Positions 9,953-17,209 of a stretch of 23,444 bases of DNA are shown piece after piece. The position numbers were made by a program, and so were the translations under genes. How positions within the stretch are numbered: position 1 is the stretch's first letter; each line of letters begins with the position of its first letter. The notes beneath the pieces were generated by a model. That model saw nothing but the letters and a program-made list of their open reading frames with translations, was not told the origin of the DNA and ran no database searches. The stretch lies in assembly GCF_000330505.1 (NCBI RefSeq), contig NW_004191664.1:10577-34020 (forward strand), given 5' to 3'. This stretch comes from Entamoeba invadens IP1 (Eukaryota; Evosea; Mastigamoebida; Endamoebidae).

Positions 9953-10158
9953 CAGATGTGGAACTAAGGTTTTGACCATGATTATAGTTTCGACTAATAA
10001 TTAATAATTATTATACTATTGTAAAAACTAAAATATGAAATGTTATATTTTGACCATGTTTTTGAAATAAATAAGAAAAATTGATTATTATTATTCAAAT
10101 AGTATTTAAATAATAAATCGAAATTATGGTACTTGTCGAAACTTTAGTTCCACATCTG
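9953..10158. mobile_element. 206-bp TA-flanked MITE (CAGATGTGGAACTAA ends)
   Basis: The left end reads CAGATGTGGAACTAAGGTTT. The right end is its inverted repeat with one mismatch (AAACTTTAGTTCCACATCTG). TA flanks both sides (9951-9952 and 10159-10160). A second internal motif, TTTTGACCATG, occurs twice. It is too small to code and is typical of a Tc1/mariner-type miniature element. It sits just upstream of the kinase start, so it may contribute promoter sequence. Confidence 0.85.
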
Positions 10159-10283
10159 TATATCAACATATTCATGAATTTAAATTAAGAAAAAACGGTA
10201 TTTCGCCATAATATGGCAACAATTCAAAAAACTTTTCGTAATAGTTTTTTTTTAAAAAAAATTCAATCTTTATTTACTCAATA

Positions 10284-10449
10284 CAGTAAAACCTCCCAAG
10301 AGTGGTACCTCTGAAGAGCGGGCATTTTTTAGACTGAAACTATAAATAGAGTTCTCTATCGAGCGGTAATTGAGGTTTGATTGGCTAAAAATGCCCGCTC
10401 TTGAGAGAACAAAATTACCACGCCCGCCCGCTCTTGGGAGGTTTTACTG
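10284..10449. mobile_element. 166-bp pogo/Tc1-like MITE (CAGTAAAACCTCCCAAGAG ends)
   Basis: The left end CAGTAAAACCTCCCAAGAGT is matched perfectly over 19 bases by the reverse complement of the right end, and TA flanks both sides (10282-10283 and 10450-10451). CAGT termini and an AAACCTC start are common in pogo-like elements. A second copy of the inner motif AAGAGCGGGCATTTTT lies further in on each side, so each arm has two motif copies. The element has higher GC than its surroundings and no coding capacity. Confidence 0.9.
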
Positions 10450-11297
10450 TAATGTGGCAAGGTTTTACAGATTGAGTATTTACGAAATTTGAAGAAAACC
10501 AATTAATTATCAATTTTTTTGTAATTATTAAAAACCTTATTTTTACATCAATAAATCTTGAATTTATTTGGCACGCATTAAATACTTTATCGATAGTTAA
10601 ACGAATTATCAAAATTTATTTTTTTTATAAAAATAGAAAAAGTCGAATTTGAAAGAGGTTTCATTGGAAATATTTTCGATGATGATTTGTGATTAAATTG
10701 TGTTGAAAAAGCGTGTTTCAACGTTTTTTAAAATACATTTTTTACTATAAACAAAACAATAATTAAGTGTTTGCTATTATGTTGAAAAATTGTCCTCTTC
10801 TCAGCTACTGTTTGTCCGTTTCTGTGTCACCAACTTTCCAAGTCCGTTCTGTGTTGACGCGTATACGTTTTTTAAACATGAAAGTCAAAAGAATTGGATC
10901 TAAGTAGTAAAACATATATACTCAAGCAGAGTCTATCACGGAACAGGGAAAAATTTGGAACTTGTCCCAAAAACGCATTTTAAAATGAAAAGGTGTATTT
11001 TTTCTTTGTTTTTACGACAAAAATAAAGTAGTTTTAATAAAATTCATAGTTATGTTTGTTTTTACGATCTCCAAAACCTTTTCTTTACAGATGGGGATTT
11101 TTTGCCGCGGTCATTTTTAATGTTAAAACGACAGTTAACAACAAAACTATAAAATATTAAAATGTATAGTATACAAATAAATGGTTTATTAATATAATAT
11201 CTATACTATATAAAATAAAACTATTAATTATAATTTATAATATTATAAAATATTAGAAATTGTTTAATAAAGATGAAATAATAATTTAACTTATTAA
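10450..11297. other. Non-coding stretch up to the assembly gap, with an isolated TIR-like motif
   Basis: No gene is visible. CAGAGTCTATCACG at 10927-10940 matches 13 of 14 bases of the inverted CAGGGTCTATCACG at 16042-16055. It may be an old transposon end. A small hairpin, GTTGAAA/TTTCAAC, lies at 10702-10722. Confidence 0.45.
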
Positions 11298-11397
11298 NNN
11301 NNNNNNNNNNNNNNNNNNNNNNNNNNNNNNNNNNNNNNNNNNNNNNNNNNNNNNNNNNNNNNNNNNNNNNNNNNNNNNNNNNNNNNNNNNNNNNNNN
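11298..11397. other. Assembly gap of 100 N
   Basis: Exactly 100 undetermined bases are present. The round number suggests a placeholder, so the real distance and content are unknown. Confidence 0.99.
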
Positions 11398-11589
11398 TGT
11401 TTTAATATAGATCACAATTTAATTATTTTAAATTAACAATCATTATTATAATTATTGATTTTATTTATAAAATGTTAAAGAATATTATATAAAAGTACTA
11501 TAAAAACAAGTGAGTGAAAAAAATCTGGCTCGTTTTTAATTATAATAAAATATAATATTTATTGTTATATGTTATAAACATTTAAAATA

Positions 11590-11961
11590 CAGTCGAATTA
11601 GGTCTAATTGTGATAGTATTTTTTATGAAAGTGATATGATTTTTATAAAATGTACAACATTTTTGATAAAAATGATGAATTAATTGAGAAGTGATAGTAA
11701 TTTGTTTGAAAAATTATGAGTATTTTTTATAAAAGTGATAAATAATCGTAAAAAATGATGATTTATGGTAAAAATGATGGGAAATTATATCAAAAGTGAT
11801 GGATTTTTCTCAGAAATGATGCAATCTATAAGAAAGTGACCAATAATATTTTGAAAAAGTTTATGATTTTTAACACTTGTGACAGATTATTTTATAAATA
11901 TATAAATGTCGTTAATTACGGAAACTTCCCGTTATTTTAAACAAAAATAAAATAAACACAA
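11590..11961. repeat. Left 372-bp TIR with 12 phased AAARTGAT-like sites
   Basis: TGAT or near-matches (TGTA, TGAG, TGAC), usually preceded by AAAA/G, start at 11611, 11632, 11651, 11673, 11692, 11717, 11736, 11756, 11775, 11797, 11817 and 11837. The spacing is 19-25 bp, mean about 20.5. The sites therefore fall on one face of the helix and look like an array of protein-binding sites, probably for the transposase (inference). Confidence 0.85.
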
Positions 11962-12054
11962 ATAAACATAAAATATTACAAAAGATGTGTTTACATTGTT
12001 TTTTCTTTAAGTTATTTGAACTACAAAAACAACTTTGATTTAAATAATAATCAA

Positions 12055-12336
12055 ATGTCTCGTTCACTCACATATCTTGATGCAAGAGATCCAATTGTTC
12101 GAAGCGATTATATAGAAAATTCTCCACAACTTCTACAAGTTGAAGTTGTGGAATCACGGCGTATTATTCCTTTTATACCACCACAATCTGAAAAAAGAAA
12201 AAGAGGATGACCAAAAAAGAATGTAACAAATATTACACAAGTCAAAAGATCATACAATAGAGTATTGCTTTCTGATAAGTTTGAATTAATTAAATTATTT
12301 CGAATATATAGAGATACTGTTGAACTGGAATTCTAA
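12055..12336 (+). pseudogene. Short ORF of the transposon with AT-hook-like motif broken by TGA
   Basis: From ATG at 12055 a frame of 93 codons runs to TAA at 12334, with one in-frame TGA at 12208-12210. The sequence around the break is KRKRG, then TGA, then PKK. An arginine at the TGA would complete the RGRP core of an AT-hook minor-groove DNA-binding motif, and one C-to-T or A-to-T change would convert CGA or AGA to TGA. The N-terminal 51 residues (SLTYLDARDPIV, LLQVEVVESRRI) are unrecognised. After the stop, VLLSDKFELIKLFRIYRDT looks helical. This may be the N-terminal remnant of a transposase or a small accessory DNA-binding protein. Readthrough is possible but unproven. Confidence 0.55.
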
Positions 12337-12547
12337 AGTACCAAAGTTGGTATTAAGGTTAACACTTAAAATAACTTGTAAATAATTCAGAAATTGGTAG
12401 CAAATTTCAAATCGGTGTATGGTCTGGGTAAAATTTGCTTTTGAAATGGTTTTGTGAATATTTAACTTACTAATGTAATAGCCTTAATGGAAAATTGTAT
12501 AAATGTAGTGTGGTCTTATGTTAATGAAAGAAATTTTTTATGAATGA

Positions 12548-12919
12548 TTGTGTTTATTTTATTTTTGTTTAAAATAACGGGAAGTTTCCGTAATTAACGA
12601 CATTTATATATTTATAAAATAATCTGTCACAAGTGTTAAAAATCATAAACTTTTTCAAAATATTATTGGTCACTTTCTTATAGATTGCATCATTTCTGAG
12701 AAAAATCCATCACTTTTGATATAATTTCCCATCATTTTTACCATAAATCATCATTTTTTACGATTATTTATCACTTTTATAAAAAATACTCATAATTTTT
12801 CAAACAAATTACTATCACTTCTCAATTAATTCATCATTTTTATCAAAAATGTTGTACATTTTATAAAAATCATATCACTTTCATAAAAAATACTATCACA
12901 ATTAGACCTAATTCGACTG
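12548..12919. repeat. Right 372-bp TIR, inverted copy of 11590-11961
   Basis: This is the exact reverse complement of the left arm as far as I can read by eye. It carries the same twelve-site array in the opposite direction (ATCAYTTT). The match stops at 12547, where the arms diverge. Confidence 0.9.
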
Positions 12920-13193
12920 TATTTCAAAAACAAAATAAAAAAAATAAATATACTTATAAAACTGTTGTCCAAAATTATTACAATTCACCTCGATAAAATT
13001 GATGTTTTGAATACGAAAACGGAGTTTTGTAGTTACAGAAAAGTTCTTGAACTGGTTTACAAAAGCGGAGCTTCGAGACAGTGAGTTTTTCGCAACGACA
13101 TACAGCTGGTAAGATGTGACATATTTGGGGTTTGTTGAGCCACAACGTGATTCCATTGGTGTTGTTTTGTATTTGTATTACTACTACACACAA

Positions 13194-13890
13194 ATGAATC
13201 AAACAACTGAACTAATCAAGGACGAAACAATCAAACAACGAATTAGGAAATTGGAGAATTTCTTATTGTATTGAGATTAAAAGAATATTATTAAGCAAGA
13301 CTATTCGATTTAAGCAACGATGCATGGACTTCCTTAAGTGTCCCACTGCAGTACTATGAATTCACACAAATTCCAGGCCACCACAAATTGTAAGCGGCTG
13401 CTATGATGGAAGAGAAGTATTATAAAGATACTAAAAGAGCTGAATTACTGAGAAAGATAGCGAAGGACCTATCAACTTCATTTGAGAAATTGTTTTGGAA
13501 TGAAGAGAAAGGGTACTTCGTCCAAGTCATTTGGCAGGACAACAAAAGCAGAAAGTGATCGTCGACACATCGACTGCAACTATCGCGTTCAATGACATTG
13601 TAACCGATCAAATAAAAATAAAAACACTTTGATAACATCAGAAAGTCCAACATAAAACTTGTATACGGCTTTTCTTGTATTCCACAAGACTCATACTTCT
13701 ATTCCTCAAAGTAAAATATTGAAAAAAAAAGAAGCTGGTGAAGCAAGTTTAATATGGGAAGAAGCTGTAGACTAAATCACTGGCGCTAATTGAGTCTCAA
13801 TGCCTGATGTATACAAACACGCAGGTGTGTGCATGTCACGACAGCGCTTCAGAATCAACAACTCTCCACTCTTTAATTATAAGAAGTAGT
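13194..13890 (+). pseudogene. Decayed gene, possibly a six-hairpin glycosidase
   Basis: Coding-like text on the + strand is spread over several frames with stops. One stretch contains ARLFDLSNDAWTSLSVPLQY, then, after a stop, AAAMMEEKYY and LSTSFEKLFWNEEKGYFVQ (open from ATG 13403 to TGA 13556). A shifted frame continues DTSTATIAFNDIVTDQ, and another gives LVYGFSCIPQDSYFYSSK. The pattern FxxxFWNEEKGYF followed by a DTSxATIAF-like segment recalls (alpha/alpha)6 glycoside hydrolases such as debranching enzyme, glucoamylase or rhamnosidase families. The family call is inference. At least three frame breaks make a functional product unlikely. Confidence 0.35.
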
Positions 13891-13982
13891 AATTTAGTAG
13901 TTATGTAATTATTGATATACTATAACATGTGTGCTGATTTAAAATAACATAATATTAAAGTATTAAATAATATAAGGTGGGA

Positions 13983-14400
13983 GGAGTCAACTGATACTCA
14001 ATGATGATCATTGGAAAATACTTTGCGAGTGTCAAAGATTTCAAAGTTGTTATGATAATCAGTCGAAGATTCAATTTGTTGAGTAAAATGAACCACTTCA
14101 ATCCACTTTAGTACATTTAACACTCAAGGAAAACAAGTTGTTACCAAACATCGAGACTTACCACCTCTACTCAAAGAGTGATTTTGACACATTATATCCA
14201 AAAAGGTCATTTTTGATTTGATGACTCACGAAGACGCATTAGTCTTTCACAGAACATGAAGTGCACAAATGTTGTGTTTGGTCGAGAAGATGTCAACTCT
14301 TTGGTGGTGAAATAACAACAAAAGAGGTGCACTCGTTGTCATCTTCATGTTTCAAATCATCAACTGAACAACTACAGTCTGGTCTCAAACGTTATCTGGT
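13983..14400 (+). pseudogene. Decayed BspA-like LRR protein gene
   Basis: The frame at 14001 reads MMIIGKYFASVKDFKVVMII and then MNHFNPL before a stop. This matches MMIVSQYFTTIDDFINLEFV and KFHCNPIPL of the intact LRR gene at 4204-5211. A shifted frame gives LLPNIETYHLYSKSDFDTLY, matching HFPNIETLYIWSRKDETF. Further on, EVHSLSSSCFKSSTEQL resembles one BspA repeat. Several frameshifts and loss of most repeats show it is dead. The upstream start is also damaged (a TGA precedes the MM). Confidence 0.75.
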
Positions 14401-15000
14401 ATCTTTTGGACCATAAAAATTGGAATATTTCGGGAAGCCGTGCCAAAATCTATCACAATTATTTCGAGTTTTTTCACGTTTTACCTAATGCCTGATATTT
14501 AGACAGAATTAAAGCTATTTTTGTCCACCAGATCACGTTTGAGACACGATAACGTTAAAAGACTGACTCTATAACCATTAAAATATAATATTATTAAGTT
14601 TTAAAAATAAACATATCATTTTTTAATAGTAATTATATTATTTTTTATAATAAGTTGAAATAATAAATTAACATATTATTGCTATAGTTTATTTTGTTAA
14701 AACCTAATTGTTAAAACGTTGGAACTTTTTAATTCAAAATTTTAATGATTACGCCCAAATGTTTGTTCTATTATCTATTATCGTAACATTTTGATGTATT
14801 TTATAATTCAGTTGCTATCATTGTTGTAATTAGTATTGTTAATAGACCAATTGGTAATTATCATTGTATATTTATTTGATTATTTATCTTGATACAAACA
14901 CTTTGTTATTTACTGTATTACATATTCATCAGATCAAATAAATTATAATTAACAATTAGATCAATACTTGTCACTTTAATGATTCATGAACATCTTATAC
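14401..15000. other. Non-coding AT-rich stretch
   Basis: No gene or clear element end is visible. The first ~170 bp are less AT-rich and may be further debris of the LRR pseudogene. Confidence 0.4.
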
Positions 15001-15200
15001 AGTCCCTGAATCGTTTGCTTTGTCTTTGACTATTGCATTGTCTATTTGATAAACTTTATTGTCTTTGAGTAGTCTGTCCTGTTTTTGAGTATTATCTTAT
15101 GTCTTTGATCATTACATTTCTTCTCTGAGTGTATTATCAAGTCTTTGAACATCGCCTTATGTCTTTGAGCATTACACTCTTTGTGATATCATTGTATTAT
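15001..15200. repeat. Degenerate 20-bp tandem repeat array
   Basis: Written in 20-base steps, the units starting at 15061, 15081, 15101, 15121, 15141 and 15161 align with the consensus GTCTTTGAGNATTANNTTAT. Units at 15001, 15021, 15041 and 15181 are weaker relatives. The period is exact over at least six units with no indel. The 20-bp period is close to two helical turns, as in the transposon arm at 11590. No coding frame spans it convincingly. Confidence 0.7.
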
Positions 15201-16041
15201 CGTTGTGAATTGATCGAGTCAAGTGTTATGGATATTGTATTGTGTTATAATTGAAATTGTATTGTAATTAATTATGGTTATTGTTAATAGTATGGTTAAT
15301 AATATATTAATAATATATATTAATAATAAAATAAGTTATAATTTGAACTATAAGTTTATATTTAGGTTTTTTTAAATATAAATCATGTACTAAACAATTT
15401 AATTAATTATTAATACATTATTTCGATTTGTATAGTTTAAAACAATAGTATTGATATTATTTGTTATATAGTATATTTAATAATTAACAAATATTTTTGA
15501 GTTTTTGAGTTTGATTATAATTATTTAATATAGTTTTAAAATATAAATAATTAGTTAGCAACGTTAAATATAAATATGAAAATAAACCTTTATTTATTAT
15601 AATTAATTGTTTTAGAGCATTTTTAATTATTAGTTATTAGCTTTTTAGCTTTATTTTAAGTTGAATAGGTTTATTTTTATACATATTATTAATAAAAATA
15701 CAATTATTTAATAGATTGTTATTTCATTATTATTTGTGTTATTAAAATGTTATTTGTAACTATCGGTTTGATGTGTAAAACAGTGCTGCATTTGTCACAA
15801 TTTTTGTGTTAATTTTGGCAATCACAGCAGTAATAAAATATAAACCAATATTTAAGAATTGAATTGGCTTGTTTTCCCATTACTTGGTCAAGTATTGATT
15901 CAAATAACTATCTGTTTCTAATTTTTTTCATTTACAAAAGTCGGCTTTAAGCTCGCCGCTAGATCTAAAAGAACTAAGTGTACATAAATTCAAGACCATT
16001 TTAATGACGTGGCAAATAACAAAGAAAAAACACTTTTGTCA
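15201..16041. other. Non-coding AT-rich stretch
   Basis: Simple AT-rich sequence with no defensible gene. Near its end (15940-16041) the composition becomes more mixed and leads into the TIR-like motif at 16042-16055. Confidence 0.4.
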
Positions 16042-16055
16042 CGTGATAGACCCTG
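16042..16055. repeat. Orphan transposon end (CAGGGTCTATCACG, inverted) followed by TA
   Basis: CGTGATAGACCCTG is followed by TA at 16056-16057. Its reverse complement matches 10927-10940 at 13 of 14 bases. Both are followed inward by a related GTG(T)ATTTTTTCTTTG-like stretch, at different distances from the end. It is probably the right end of a Tc1/mariner-type element. Confidence 0.4.
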
Positions 16056-16071
16056 TATAAATATACAATCA

Positions 16072-16313
16072 AAAAATATAATTATTTTTAAAAATAAATT
16101 TAATCAAAGACAAAAACTATTTAACAAGTAATTTTGTTATATATTAATGGTTTATAAAAATTTATCATTTTTTTTTTCATTTTACCATTCAGTTTTCTTT
16201 GAAAAACTAATTAAATTTGCATTTTTAATAAAAACCAATAATTTATAACGAAATTACTTGTTGTTTAACATTTGTCTTTGATTAAATTTATTTTTGGAAA
16301 TAATTATATTTTT
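16072..16313. mobile_element. 242-bp foldback MITE
   Basis: The left arm (from AAAAATATAATTATT at 16072) and the reverse complement of the right arm (ending at 16313) match over roughly 90 bp. The match includes AAATTTAATCAAAGACAAA and ACAAGTAATTT, with a few substitutions and short indels. The arms nearly meet, so the single strand would fold into one long hairpin. No clear target duplication is visible because the flanks are AT-rich. There is no coding potential. Confidence 0.7.
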
Positions 16314-16425
16314 AATAATAAAATTATAATAAAAATCTGTTTCGTTATATAGTTTTGATAATGAATAAAAAATGCCGCGGACACGAAAATATAATAATAA
16401 TAATGCAAAGTGTCCATACCTTACT

Positions 16426-16643
16426 ACAATAGGAAAACGAACCTTAGCTCAGCGAATGTACTTTAGCCCAGAGAAGTACTTATTATTTTCTTTGAAAACT
16501 CAATTTTTTACTAAAAAAACAAATATTAAATAAAAATGACTTAAATATATTTATAGTTTATTAGTTTAATATAACAATAAAAAATAATAAGTTTTCTTTG
16601 GGCTAAGGCTAATTTACTGGGCGAAATTTATTTATCCTTACTG
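16426..16643. mobile_element. Diverged ~218-bp inverted-repeat element
   Basis: The left arm, with CTTTAGCCCAGAGAAGTACT, is matched by the inverted right arm, CCTTAGCCCAAAGAAAACTT, followed in both by TTATTATTTT. The outer parts (CAATAGGAAAA and CAGTAAGGATAA) also align loosely. Each arm has two TTAGCYCAG-like motifs. It is probably an old MITE; the exact ends are uncertain. Confidence 0.5.
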
Positions 16644-17092
16644 TTATACTTACAAAAGTAAAAAACAGATACTGCATATATAATTTAAGTTTGATTTTGC
16701 ATTTTCAATTGTATTAGTACATCCAATGTGATAGTTAAATATGTTCAAATATTAAAGCGAAACAATTACAACTACACTTACACAACCAATACAATAATAA
16801 TTAATATTATTATAAATTATAGTTAAATACCCAAATAAAACCAATTATTAGGCTTCGCACCCAAGAATTTTATTATCAAAAATTAGTATCGAAAAACGCT
16901 AATATAACGGGTCAATTTTTTCAATATAATAATTATATTTAATATGGAATTATTTTATTATTAAAAATTGATACGACTTTTTTCCAACCACTTTATATTA
17001 TAAAGTTTTTAGAGTTGAATATCATTGATATTTCCTCATTACTATATTAATTTAATATAAAACTATAAATTAATAGTTAATTGTTGAATTAA
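16644..17092. other. AT-rich region upstream of the VPS13-type gene
   Basis: No coding frame is visible that could encode the missing N-terminal half of the downstream protein. I see no obvious intron boundary or good promoter match either. The open frame of the next gene begins after a TAA at 17090-17092. Confidence 0.5.
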
Positions 17093-17209
17093 CCATTTAA
17101 AGTAAATAAGCAAAGGCGCAGACTGGATGACTTAATTAACGATTTTCTTCACTTGCAAAAGACACGAAGAGCAACTCAAATCTGTCAAACTCGAAAAACC
17201 AAAGAAGAG

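Larger units (their letters stand above)
11590..12919. mobile_element. 1330-bp DNA transposon with identical 372-bp TIRs and phased subterminal repeats
   Basis: The element starts CAGTCGAATTAGGTCTAATT and ends with the exact inverse. TA flanks it at 11588-11589 and 12920-12921. Each left-arm base p pairs with 24509-p with no indel from 11590 to 11961, and I found no mismatch by eye. The TA target and CAG ends suggest a Tc1/mariner or pogo-like relative, but such long arms are unusual for that group and recall Mutator-type elements. No 9-bp flanking duplication is visible. The ~590-bp core holds one short relic with an AT-hook-like motif and no recognisable DDE catalytic core, so this copy is probably non-autonomous. 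Confidence 0.92.

Noticed and set aside
11224..11415. ORF spanning the N gap
   Set aside because: More than half of it is undetermined sequence.
12016..12054. TTG codon as start for the transposon ORF
   Set aside because: Non-ATG start; the first ATG is at 12055 and is preferred.
12908..13202. Two overlapping minus-strand ORFs
   Set aside because: They run into the transposon end and have no family features; the region is more likely decayed + strand coding debris.
11105..16380. Two TGCCGCGG motifs (11105 and 16375) as paired element ends
   Set aside because: The shared core is a 6-bp palindrome and flanking similarity is weak, so chance or shared ancestry cannot be told apart.
17153..17209. 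TTG codon as start for the VPS13-type gene
   Set aside because: Entamoeba genes start at ATG. The first ATG is 17210, although the open frame may reflect a truncated 5' part.
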